DNA of 29,016 nt, taken from NCBI GenBank assembly GCA_900758375.1, contig CAAERJ010000024.1:1-29016 (forward strand), read 5' to 3'. This stretch comes from an uncultured Collinsella sp. GTDB taxonomy: Bacteria > Actinomycetota > Coriobacteriia > Coriobacteriales > Coriobacteriaceae. A program made the translations under genes and the position numbers. Below, in pieces: positions 1-6,796 of the stretch (position 1 is its first letter; every line of letters starts with the position of its first letter). The notes below the pieces were generated by a model. That model ran no database searches. It had not been told where the DNA came from and saw only the letters and a program-made list of their open reading frames with translations.

Positions 1-21
1 GCACTTCAACATCATTGTCGC

Positions 22-62
22 AGCCCCGACCCGCGGTCACGAGCGGGGGCTCCTATCTTTTT
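22..62 (+). terminator. Rho-independent terminator of an off-window upstream gene
   Basis: A hairpin pairs CCCGC (30-34) with GCGGG (43-47) over an 8-nt loop, extended by AGCC (22-25) with GGCT (48-51) across a bulge, and is followed by five T residues at 58-62. The gene it serves would end at or before the left edge of the window. The first 20 bases are too short to identify it. Confidence 0.6.
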
Positions 63-128
63 AGTGCCCTCGGATTGGGTCATAGTGTCTGTTGTGGCCG
101 GGGGAGTGAGTCTTCCGTTCTTTTCACT

Positions 129-140
129 AATCGATCGATT
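129..140. promoter_or_regulatory. Perfect 12-bp palindrome, possible operator upstream of the alpha-glucosidase
   Basis: AATCGATCGATT is a perfect 12-bp palindrome about 135 bp upstream of the glucosidase start. Sugar-hydrolase genes are often controlled by LacI-type repressors that bind palindromes, but no regulator gene adjoins it here and I could not place a convincing promoter. The rest of 63-275 holds nothing else I can support. Confidence 0.25.
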
Positions 141-275
141 CGTCCCAGGAGGCTCGAGCCCGAGAGGGAGCGAGCGTTTTGGGGTGTGGCTGTGGCGTTG
201 TTTGCCTCGAATGACAGCTTTGGGCGTATCATCGTGGGCATCTCGCAAAACCTCGTTGCAAGGGAGGCTCACCCC

Positions 276-2009
276 ATGGCTGCAGAAAAGTCCTCTTCGC
301 GCTCATGGATGTCCGATGCCGCGATCTATCAGATCTACCCGCGTTCGTTTAAGGATTCGACCGGTTCGGGTCTGGGCGATATCGCGGGCATTACCCAGCA
401 GATGGACTATCTTGAGCGGCTGGGCATCGAGGCCATCTGGCTGAGCCCGTTTTACCCTTCGCCTCTTGTCGATGGCGGCTATGATGTGGCGGACTACTGC
501 GATGTCGACCCACGTCTCGGCTCGCTTGACGACTTCGATGACATGATCGCTGCGGCTCACGCGCGCGGCATCAAGGTCATCGTCGATATCGTGCCCAACC
601 ATTCATCCAACCAGCACCCCTGGTTCAAAGCCGCTCTTGCCGCCGGCCCCGGATCGCCCGAGCGCGCCCGTTATATCTTCCGCGATGGTCGCGGCGAGCA
701 TGGCGAGCTGCCTCCCACCAATTGGAATGCCAACTTTGGCGGCCCCGCCTGGACGCGTGTTGCGGACGGTCAATGGTATCTGCACATGTTTACGCCCGAG
801 CAGCCGGACTTTGACTGGTCATGCCCCGAGGTTCACGCGTTCTTTTGCGACGTCCTGGCGTTTTGGAGCGATCGAGGCGTCGATGGCTTTCGCATCGATG
901 TGGCGCACGGTCTCGCCAAGGATCTCGACCGCGATGACCTCGACCGGTGGCATCTCGCCGAGGGCGATGACATGGTTGACGACGGCACCCATCCGCTGTG
1001 GGACCGCAACGAGGTCCACGAGATCTATCGCGAGTGGCGCCGCGTGTTCGACCGCTATAATCCGCCGCGCAGCGCCGTTGCCGAGGCGTGGGTGCTGCCT
1101 GAGCGCCAGTATCTCTATGCGCGTCCCAGCGAGCTTGGCCAGACATTCAACTTTGAGTTTGCCAAGGCCACTTGGACCTATGATGACATGCACGCTGCAA
1201 TCGAGGAGGGCTTGAAGGCAGCTATCGAATCCGATTCCGCCTCGACCTGGGTACTCTCCAACCACGACGTGCCGCGCGTGGCGACGCGCTATGCCCTGCC
1301 GCAAATCAAGGCGACGCGCTACCACCAGATTGCGCTCGACTGGCTCTTACGCGACGGGTCGTCTTATGACGAGGACCGTGAACTCGGCGAGCGCCGCGCG
1401 CGGGCGGCCCTTTTGCTTGAACTGGCGCTTCCAGGCTCGGCATACGTGTATCAGGGTGAGGAGCTCGGTCTTTTTGAGGTGGCTGATATCCCGTGGACTG
1501 CACTCGAAGATCCCAGTGCAACCAATACGCGCGGACCGAAGCGCGAGAAGGGGCGCGACGGCTGTCGTGTGCCCCTGCCGTGGGTAGCGGCGGACGATCC
1601 CGCGCAGGGCGGATCGTTTGGGTTTTCGCCGGCGGACGCTGATGCGGCGCCCCATCTGCCGCAGCCTGCATGGTTTTCCGATTATGCTGCCGATAGGGAA
1701 GAAACGGACCCGACATCGATGCTTGCGCTCTATCGTGACGCCCTCTGGCTGCGGCGCAAGCTGCGCGGGTGCGCCAACGATCTTGCGTGGCTCGATCTTG
1801 ACGGGCGCACCGGTCTTGCGGATGGTGCCGAGGGCGCTGAGGGCGGCGTCATCGCCTATCGCCGCGATAACGGCTGGGCGTGTGTGACGAACTTCGGTAC
1901 AGCACCCGTGGAGCTGCCGGCGGGCAGGGTCCTGCTCACCTCATCAGCGCTTGCAGACGGCAGACTCGCGCAGGACAGCTCTGCCTGGATCATGCTCGGT
2001 GAGATGTAA
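276..2009 (+). CDS. Alpha-glucosidase, GH13 family (AglA-like)
   Basis: Cytoplasmic retaining glycoside hydrolase that releases glucose from alpha-linked malto- or isomalto-oligosaccharides, 577 aa, a normal family length. It opens with the GH13 barrel start (AIYQIYPRSFKD) and carries conserved region I (DIVPNHSS). The catalytic set is visible: nucleophile Asp208 in GFRIDVA, acid/base Glu270 in AVAEAW, and transition-state Asp331 in SNHDVPR. Overall it reads like actinobacterial AglA enzymes (GH13_30-like); exact linkage preference cannot be read from sequence. I chose ATG 276 because AGGGAGG lies 8 nt upstream and the protein then begins just before the domain; the open frame extends to 15 but that part lacks homology-like sequence. 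It stands alone, with no sugar transporter or regulator beside it, and is followed by tRNA genes. Confidence 0.93.
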   Translation: MAAEKSSSRSWMSDAAIYQIYPRSFKDSTGSGLGDIAGITQQMDYLERLGIEAIWLSPFYPSPLVDGGYDVADYCDVDPRLGSLDDFDDMIAAAHARGIKVIVDIVPNHSSNQHPWFKAALAAGPGSPERARYIFRDGRGEHGELPPTNWNANFGGPAWTRVADGQWYLHMFTPEQPDFDWSCPEVHAFFCDVLAFWSDRGVDGFRIDVAHGLAKDLDRDDLDRWHLAEGDDMVDDGTHPLWDRNEVHEIYREWRRVFDRYNPPRSAVAEAWVLPERQYLYARPSELGQTFNFEFAKATWTYDDMHAAIEEGLKAAIESDSASTWVLSNHDVPRVATRYALPQIKATRYHQIALDWLLRDGSSYDEDRELGERRARAALLLELALPGSAYVYQGEELGLFEVADIPWTALEDPSATNTRGPKREKGRDGCRVPLPWVAADDPAQGGSFGFSPADADAAPHLPQPAWFSDYAADREETDPTSMLALYRDALWLRRKLRGCANDLAWLDLDGRTGLADGAEGAEGGVIAYRRDNGWACVTNFGTAPVELPAGRVLLTSSALADGRLAQDSSAWIMLGEM

Positions 2010-2109
2010 GGGCCTCTTGCGGCGAGTTTGCGTTTGCCTGCGCCTTCCGTGGTGGCTGATGTCTTCGCGAGGTTCGCGAGGGCGTCGCAAAACTTTTCAA
2101 AAAAAGTTC

Positions 2110-2138
2110 TTGCATAGGATGCGGGCATCACGTAAGAT
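2110..2138 (+). promoter_or_regulatory. Promoter of the tRNA-Gly/tRNA-Val unit
   Basis: TTGCAT (2110-2115), a 17-nt spacer and TAAGAT (2133-2138) form a good sigma-70-type promoter with predicted start near 2145, six bases before the tRNA. The A/T-rich stretch just upstream (about 2088-2109) resembles an UP element, as expected for a stable RNA promoter. Confidence 0.75.
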
Positions 2139-2150
2139 TAATCCTCGTAA

Positions 2151-2226
2151 GCGGACATGGCTCAGTTGGTAGAGCACAACCTTGCCAAGGTTGGGGTCGC
2201 GGGTTCGAGCCCCGTTGTCCGCTCCA
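2151..2226 (+). tRNA. tRNA-Gly (anticodon GCC)
   Basis: Complete cloverleaf. The acceptor stem GCGGACA pairs with TGTCCGC, the D arm is GCTC/GAGC, and the anticodon stem CAACC/GGTTG holds the loop TTGCCAA, giving anticodon GCC. The T arm is GCGGG-TTCGAGC-CCCGT. The 3' CCA is encoded at 2224-2226. Confidence 0.97.
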
Positions 2227-2229
2227 TTT

Positions 2230-2304
2230 GGGCGTTTAGCTCAGGGGGAGAGCGCTTCCCTGACACGGAAGAGGTCAGAAGTTCAAATCTTCTAACGCCC
2301 ACCA
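2230..2304 (+). tRNA. tRNA-Val (anticodon GAC)
   Basis: Complete cloverleaf three bases after tRNA-Gly, so almost certainly co-transcribed with it. The acceptor stem GGGCGTT pairs with AACGCCC, and the anticodon stem CTTCC/GGAAG holds the loop CTGACAC, giving anticodon GAC. The T arm is AGAAG-TTCAAAT-CTTCT and CCA is encoded at 2302-2304. Confidence 0.97.
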
Positions 2305-2312
2305 AATGTTCG

Positions 2313-2350
2313 CAGCTCAGAGGCTATGTCCTCTGGGCTGTTTTGTTTTT
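2313..2350 (+). terminator. Terminator of the tRNA unit
   Basis: An 11-bp stem, CAGCTCAGAGG (2313-2323) with CCTCTGGGCTG (2330-2340, one G-U pair), has a 6-nt loop and a T-rich tail (TTTTGTTTTTT). It lies nine bases after the tRNA-Val CCA. Confidence 0.9.
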
Positions 2351-2640
2351 TGCCACCAAGCGCGCCGCCAAATAAGTCATCAAATATTGATCCAAGGTCC
2401 CTACGCGATGGTCTTCGCATCCCGTAGGGGTGCCGGCAGATTGCATGTGTCCTGGCCCATCATGACCGCAACATGTTGGTCAAGCATAATCTTTTGGATT
2501 CTTTTGGCGTGAGCGGCTTGGTTTTGGTGCTATTTGGCGGCGGCACGGTTGAGGGGGTTTCAAAACTGCTGTGCAGGTAGTTGGGTTGATAACGTTTTAG
2601 CAGTCTGCCAAGAGGCTTTCATTTATAATGCGTCTGCAAA
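2351..2640. other. Gene-free stretch between the tRNA unit and the nrdD promoter
   Basis: No ORF here has a convincing ribosome binding site or recognisable product. It holds one hairpin, CCCTACG (2399-2405) with CGTAGGG (2423-2429), whose inner bases GATG/CATC also pair. A perfect TATAAT hexamer lies at 2624-2629 but has no good -35 at the right spacing. Nothing else can be supported. Confidence 0.5.
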
Positions 2641-2666
2641 TTGACCAATTGCTTTGACCTGCTGAA

Positions 2667-2682
2667 ACACTATATGTTGTGT
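2667..2682 (+). promoter_or_regulatory. NrdR box upstream of nrdD
   Basis: ACACTATATGTTGTGT is very close to the 16-bp NrdR box consensus (ACAC-A/T-ATATAT-A/T-GTGT). NrdR is the ATP/dATP-sensing repressor of ribonucleotide reductase genes. The box abuts the -35 hexamer of the probable promoter. NrdR boxes normally occur in pairs about three helical turns apart; a degenerate candidate (eight matches) starts at 2701, 34 bp downstream, and overlaps the -10. Confidence 0.75.
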
Positions 2683-2712
2683 TTGACCTAAAAAAAGAAT
2701 ACAGGATATAGA
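2683..2712 (+). promoter_or_regulatory. Probable nrdD promoter
   Basis: TTGACC (2683-2688), an 18-nt spacer and TATAGA (2707-2712) form a reasonable vegetative promoter with a start near 2719. It sits immediately downstream of the NrdR box, so repressor binding there would block polymerase. It implies a leader of about 220 nt before the nrdD start. Confidence 0.55.
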
Positions 2713-2718
2713 TGCCTC

Positions 2719-2938
2719 TTTGTCGTATGATAGATGGCGGACAGAGAACGAGAACCTTATTCGCCCCATTTGGATAGATCTTTGGGCCCCTTGAATGGCT
2801 GCGAGGATTGTCCGCATGAGGGCCTATGGTTATCGAGAACACAGATTGCGCGACGGCGCCGCAAGACAGGGGCAAGCCCTGCCGGGCATCGTTTGGCCCT
2901 GAAGCGCAATGAGGCTACGATGCGAAAGAGGCAAGAGG
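2719..2938 (+). other. Long structured 5' leader of nrdD
   Basis: The inferred leader can form several stems: GCGGACA (2737-2743) with TGTCCGC (2809-2815), enclosing about 65 nt; a CAGGG/CCCTG hairpin around 2869-2883; and GCATCGT (2886-2892) with ACGATGC (2917-2923), which ends directly before the ribosome binding site. GGGC (2884-2887) could instead pair with GCCC (2896-2899), which would compete with the last stem. I cannot match it to a known riboswitch class. The 81-aa ORF starting at 2734 looks spurious. Confidence 0.4.
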
Positions 2939-5161
2939 ATGAAGATCATCAAGCGCAGCGGCACCGAGGTTACCTTTGACATCGATAAGATCGTCAATGC
3001 GATCCGCGCCGCAAACTTGGAGGTCGAGGAAGGCTCTCGCCTTACCGACCGCCAGGTGATCTATGCGGCACAAAACGTCGCCGAGGCATGTGAGAAGGCC
3101 GGCCACACCGTATCGGTCGAGGAGATCCAGGATCTGGTCGAGGACGAGATTATGCGTCTCGACTGCTACGAGGTCGCTCGCCACTACATCATCTACCGCT
3201 ATGTTCAGAGCCTGAAGCGCCAAAAGAACACGACCGATGACAAGATCCTGTCGCTGATTGAGTGCAATAACGAAGAGGTCAAGCAGGAGAACTCCAACAA
3301 GAACCCGACCGTCAACTCCGTCCAGCGCGACTACATGGCCGGCGAGATTTCCAAGGACCTGACGCAGCGCGTGCTGCTGCCCCAGGAGATCGTGGATGCC
3401 CACAACGAGGGCCTGATTCACTTCCACGATTCGGACTACTTTGCCCAGCACATGCATAACTGTGACCTGGTGAACCTGGAGGATATGCTCCAGAACGGCA
3501 CCGTTATCTCGGGCACGCTGATCGAGAAGCCGCACAGCTTCTCGACTGCTTGCAATATCGCGACGCAGATTATCGCCCAGGTCGCCTCTTCCCAGTATGG
3601 CGGCCAGTCGATTTCGCTGACCCACCTGGCTCCGTTTGTCGAGGTGAGCCGTCAGAAGATTCGCGGCGAGGTTGCCCGCGAGCTCGAGGAGCTTGGCGTC
3701 TCTGCGTCTGCCGAGAAGGTCCGTGAGGTCGTTGAGGACCGTCTGCGTGACGAGATCCGTCGCGGCGTCCAGACGATTCAGTATCAGGTCGTGACCCTTA
3801 TGACCACGAATGGCCAGGCGCCGTTCGTGACGGTCTTTATGTATCTCAACGAGGCCCGTACGCCTCAGGAGAAGCACGACCTTGCCATGATCGTGGAGGA
3901 GACGCTTCGCCAGCGCTACGAGGGCGTTAAGAACGAGGCTGGCGTGTGGATTACCCCGGCATTCCCCAAGCTTATCTACGTGCTCGAGGACGATAACGTT
4001 CACGAGAATTCCCCGTACTTCTACCTGACCCAGCTGGCTGCCAAGTGCACCGCCAAGCGCATGGTGCCCGACTACATCTCTGAGAAGAAGATGCGTGAGC
4101 TCAAGCTGTCTAAGGGTGAGACCGCCGGCAATGGCGATTGCTACACCTGCATGGGTTGCCGCAGCTTCCTGACGCCCGACCGTTCGGGCAACGGCTTTAA
4201 CAATGTTGCCAACGCGCTGAACTATGACCCGACCAAACCTAAGTACTATGGCCGCTTTAACCAGGGTGTTGTGACCATCAACCTGCCCGATGTCGCACTG
4301 AGCTCGCATCAGGACATGGACAAGTTCTGGAAGATCTTCGACGAGCGCCTTGAGCTGTGCCATCGTGCCCTGCTGTGCCGTCATGAGCGCCTGATGGGCA
4401 CGCTTTCGGATGCCGCACCGATTCTGTGGCAGTACGGCGCCCTGGCGCGCCTTAAGAAGGGCGAGACGATCGACAAACTGCTCGTGGGCGGCTATTCCAC
4501 CATCAGCCTGGGGTATGCCGGTCTGTATGAGTGCGTCAAGTACATGACGGGCCACAGCCACACCGAGAAGGAAGGCACGCCGTTTGCCATGGCCGTCATG
4601 CAGCACATGAACGACAAATGCGCCGAGTGGAAGGCCGAAAGCGATATCGACTTCTCACTGTACGGCACCCCGCTTGAGTCGACGACCTACAAGTTCGCCA
4701 AGTGCCTGCAGCGCCGTTTTGGCATTATTCCGGGTGTGACGGACAAGGGCTACATTACCAACAGCTACCACGTCCATGTGTCCGAGGAGATTGATGCTTT
4801 CGATAAGCTCAAGTTTGAGGGCATGTTCCAGCAGCTTTCGCCGGGCGGTGCCATCTCCTACGTCGAGGTTCCCAACATGCAGGACAACCTTAAGGCTGTC
4901 ATTCGCGTGATGCAGTACATCTACGACAACATCATGTATGCCGAGCTCAACACCAAGAGCGATTACTGCCAGGTGTGCGGCTATGACGGCGAGATCAAGA
5001 TTGTCGAGGATGACGGCAAGCTGGTGTGGGAGTGCCCCAACTGCGGCAACCGCGATCAGGAGAAGATGAATGTCGCCCGTCGTACGTGCGGCTACATCGG
5101 TACTCAATTCTGGAACCAGGGTCGAACCGAGGAGATCCGCGACCGCGTGCTGCATCTCTAA
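2939..5161 (+). CDS. nrdD: Anaerobic (class III) ribonucleoside-triphosphate reductase
   Basis: Oxygen-sensitive glycyl-radical enzyme that reduces ribonucleoside triphosphates to deoxy forms for DNA synthesis; 740 aa. An N-terminal ATP-cone (about residues 1-95) gives allosteric ATP/dATP control. The catalytic barrel includes the CYTCMGC cluster at Cys401/404/407. Near the C-terminus a zinc site uses CQVC (677-680) and CPNC (699-702), and the glycyl radical is Gly718 in TCGYIGT. I place the start at ATG 2939 (MKIIKRSG), with GAGG seven bases upstream; an in-frame ATG at 2909 has no good binding site and would add 10 residues not typical of the ATP cone. It is followed by its activase nrdG, separated by a long palindromic region. 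It is likely repressed by NrdR through the box upstream. Confidence 0.97.
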   Translation: MKIIKRSGTEVTFDIDKIVNAIRAANLEVEEGSRLTDRQVIYAAQNVAEACEKAGHTVSVEEIQDLVEDEIMRLDCYEVARHYIIYRYVQSLKRQKNTTDDKILSLIECNNEEVKQENSNKNPTVNSVQRDYMAGEISKDLTQRVLLPQEIVDAHNEGLIHFHDSDYFAQHMHNCDLVNLEDMLQNGTVISGTLIEKPHSFSTACNIATQIIAQVASSQYGGQSISLTHLAPFVEVSRQKIRGEVARELEELGVSASAEKVREVVEDRLRDEIRRGVQTIQYQVVTLMTTNGQAPFVTVFMYLNEARTPQEKHDLAMIVEETLRQRYEGVKNEAGVWITPAFPKLIYVLEDDNVHENSPYFYLTQLAAKCTAKRMVPDYISEKKMRELKLSKGETAGNGDCYTCMGCRSFLTPDRSGNGFNNVANALNYDPTKPKYYGRFNQGVVTINLPDVALSSHQDMDKFWKIFDERLELCHRALLCRHERLMGTLSDAAPILWQYGALARLKKGETIDKLLVGGYSTISLGYAGLYECVKYMTGHSHTEKEGTPFAMAVMQHMNDKCAEWKAESDIDFSLYGTPLESTTYKFAKCLQRRFGIIPGVTDKGYITNSYHVHVSEEIDAFDKLKFEGMFQQLSPGGAISYVEVPNMQDNLKAVIRVMQYIYDNIMYAELNTKSDYCQVCGYDGEIKIVEDDGKLVWECPNCGNRDQEKMNVARRTCGYIGTQFWNQGRTEEIRDRVLHL

Positions 5162-5343
5162 TACCGCTCCGGGGCTGAACCGAGAGGGCCGCTTGGGCAT
5201 TTGCTCGCTATTTCGGACAGTCCTGCGCAAGACGAAGGCCACATTAAGTGGCCTTCTTTGCGTGCGGAACTCATATCGAGCAAAAGCCCAAGCGGCCCTC
5301 TCGGTTCAGCCAAGTTGACGTAGTTGAGATGCAGCATGCGGTC
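5141..5343. repeat. 203-bp imperfect palindrome mirroring the 3' end of nrdD
   Basis: The core arms 5173-5207 and 5277-5311 are 35 bp each with one mismatch. The symmetry continues outward with the same centre (about 5242): 5141-5158, which encodes the last nrdD residues and the stop region, is repeated inverted at 5326-5343 with one mismatch in 18. Inward, the arms remain loosely complementary down to the terminator stem. As RNA this is one long imperfect hairpin including the nrdD stop codon. Beyond 5343 similarity to inverted nrdD is weak. An inverted duplication of the gene tail, perhaps by template switching, is my inference. Confidence 0.85.
5234..5259 (+). terminator. Terminator-like stem at the centre of the nrdD palindrome
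   Basis: GAAGGCCAC (5234-5242) pairs perfectly with GTGGCCTTC (5248-5256) over the loop ATTAA, followed by a short run of three T. On the opposite strand the run is weaker. It forms the apex of the larger palindrome and probably ends or partly ends the nrdD transcript. Confidence 0.55.
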
Positions 5344-5489
5344 TGCTCACTTCTCGAAGTTCTTAGCGGAAATGAGTTGACTTGCAACAACGTTTTGCTT
5401 GCGATGACGGTTGGGCTGCAACAAAGTTTTTATTGGACCTCGAACCCTATACTCGATGTTCGCTTCGTTCATTGAGTTACCCTTTGCAT
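5344..5489. other. Gene-free stretch between the nrdD palindrome and the nrdG inverted repeat
   Basis: No credible gene. It contains a near-direct repeat of 13 bases, TGCAACAA-C/A-GTTTT, at 5384-5396 and 5418-5430 (34 bp apart), and a TATACT hexamer at 5448-5453 that could be the -10 of a separate nrdG promoter, though no clear -35 is present. An ORF running 5248-5475 is judged non-coding because its first half is just the mirror image of the nrdD tail. Confidence 0.45.
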
Positions 5490-5573
5490 GAGGCCGGGAC
5501 ATATCGTCCCGCCCGCAGTTTCGCAGGCCGCAGGCCGAGAATGTTTGAGGACGGGATGATATGTCCCGGCCTC
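5490..5573. repeat. Inverted repeat just upstream of the nrdG ribosome binding site
   Basis: Arms of 22 bp, 5490-5511 and 5552-5573, are complementary except at one position (GAGGCCGGGACATATC is the shared part), with a 40-nt spacer. The downstream arm ends two bases before the GGGAG of nrdG. There is no T-run, so it is not a classical terminator. It could be a dispersed palindromic repeat or an RNA structure affecting nrdG translation. Confidence 0.8.
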
Positions 5574-5588
5574 CCGGGAGAGTTACCT

Positions 5589-6170
5589 ATGAACTACGCG
5601 AACATTAAGTATTTCGACATTGCTGATGGGGAAGGTGTTCGTACTTCTCTGTTTGTGAGTGGGTGCCGTCGTGGGTGCAAGAATTGCTTTAACTCCGTCG
5701 CGTGGGACTTTGCCGCGGGTGAACCGTTCGACCGTGCCGTCGAGGACAAGATTATCGACAGTCTTGACCATCCCTTTATTGATGGCCTGACGATTCTGGG
5801 TGGCGAGCCCATGGAACCCGAGAATCAGGCGGGTCTCGTTGACTTTATCGAACGCGTGCGTGCGGCCTATCCTGTGGAGTCGGGGAAGACCATTTGGTGC
5901 TTTACCGGCGACGTGCTCGAGGAACTTATGCCGGGCGGCCGTCATCATACCGAGGTGACGGACCGTATCCTTGCCTGCCTCGATATGTTGGTGGACGGCC
6001 CGTTCGTTCAAGACCTGTACGATATCTCCTTGCGTTTTAGGGGTTCGAGTAATCAGCGGGTGATCGACATGAACGCCACGCGCACTCGTGCCGCGCGCGA
6101 GGGCGTTTCGCTTTGCGACGCTGTGGAGCTTTGGCGAGACGATCCGGTCTATTCGACCCATACTATGTAG
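5589..6170 (+). CDS. nrdG: Anaerobic ribonucleotide reductase activating protein (radical SAM)
   Basis: Uses a [4Fe-4S] cluster and S-adenosylmethionine to install the glycyl radical on NrdD; 193 aa, slightly longer than the roughly 150-175 of typical NrdG. The radical-SAM motif CxxxCxxC is present as Cys26, Cys30 and Cys33 (SGCRRGCKNC), followed by the GGEP SAM-binding motif and a DGPF motif. The start ATG 5589 is chosen for GGGAG eight bases upstream and because NrdG proteins begin just before the YFDIADGEG segment; the frame is open from 5382 but that part belongs to the inverted repeat. It pairs with nrdD but is unusually far from it (427 bp). Confidence 0.96.
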   Translation: MNYANIKYFDIADGEGVRTSLFVSGCRRGCKNCFNSVAWDFAAGEPFDRAVEDKIIDSLDHPFIDGLTILGGEPMEPENQAGLVDFIERVRAAYPVESGKTIWCFTGDVLEELMPGGRHHTEVTDRILACLDMLVDGPFVQDLYDISLRFRGSSNQRVIDMNATRTRAAREGVSLCDAVELWRDDPVYSTHTM

Positions 6171-6236
6171 CTTGTGGCCGATGCCGGAGGGCGTGGTACC
6201 ATAGCGCGAACGCAAAATCGGAAGAGTGAGGCCTAG

Positions 6237-6794
6237 ATGGTCGATCAGGAAAAAGTTGAGACCGCCATAAAGCTGTTGCTTGAGGGCATAGGCGAGGACC
6301 CAACTCGTGAGGGCCTGCTGGAGACGCCGGCACGCGTCGCCCGCATGTATGGCGAGATTGCCGGCGGCATGGACCAGAGCGCTGAGGAGCACCTGTCCAA
6401 AACTTTTGCCGTCGCTTCGAACGATTTAGTTATCGAGCGCGACATCACGTTTTACTCGCTGTGCGAGCACCATCTGCTGCCGTTTTATGGCAAGGCTGCG
6501 ATCGGCTATATCCCTAACGGCCGCGTGGCGGGTCTGTCTAAGCTTGCTCGCACGGTTGAGGTCTATGCCCGTCGTCTGCAGCTGCAGGAGCAGCTGTGTA
6601 CACAGGTTGCCGATGCCCTCATGGAATATCTTGCCCCCCAAGGGGCAATCGTGCTGATGGAAGCCGAGCATATGTGCATGACCATGCGCGGCGTGCAAAA
6701 GCCCGGTACCAAGACCGTAACGCTTGCTCGTCGCGGTGTCTTTGAGACCGATCCGTCGCTCGAGGAGCGATTCTTTAGGATGCTGGGCCGCTAA
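6237..6794 (+). CDS. folE: GTP cyclohydrolase I (FolE1)
   Basis: Converts GTP to 7,8-dihydroneopterin triphosphate, the first step of folate synthesis; 185 aa, full length. The zinc ligands are all present: Cys76 and His79 in SLCEHH and Cys147 in HMCMTM. The conserved LLETPARVARMY and GYIPNGRVAGLSK segments are intact. Start ATG 6237 has AGTGAGG about 8 bases upstream. A TACCAT hexamer near 6198 may be its -10. It is followed after two bases by an HD-domain gene and then folB, so the three probably form a folate operon. No folP or folK is visible here. Confidence 0.97.
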   Translation: MVDQEKVETAIKLLLEGIGEDPTREGLLETPARVARMYGEIAGGMDQSAEEHLSKTFAVASNDLVIERDITFYSLCEHHLLPFYGKAAIGYIPNGRVAGLSKLARTVEVYARRLQLQEQLCTQVADALMEYLAPQGAIVLMEAEHMCMTMRGVQKPGTKTVTLARRGVFETDPSLEERFFRMLGR

Positions 6795-6796
6795 CC

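Noticed and set aside
15..275. N-terminal extension of the alpha-glucosidase frame to position 15
   Set aside because: It would run through a terminator hairpin and has no family similarity; ATG 276 has a good binding site and begins the domain.
2719..2938. Cobalamin riboswitch before nrdD
   Set aside because: A CAGG...CCTGCC stretch resembles the B12 box, but the other conserved blocks (such as GCCACTG and the GGGAAGG region) are missing and the loop is too long.
2734..2979. 81-aa ORF in the nrdD leader
   Set aside because: No binding site, overlaps the nrdD start in another frame, and composition is arginine-rich and random-looking.
2915..4606. 563-aa minus-strand ORF opposite nrdD
   Set aside because: Mirror of nrdD codon bias; Leu/Val/His-rich antisense translation without a family match.
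5248..5475. 75-aa ORF after nrdD (starts MAFFACG)
   Set aside because: Its first half is the inverted copy of the nrdD tail; the same-looking residues appear on the opposite strand because of the palindrome, not because of a gene family.
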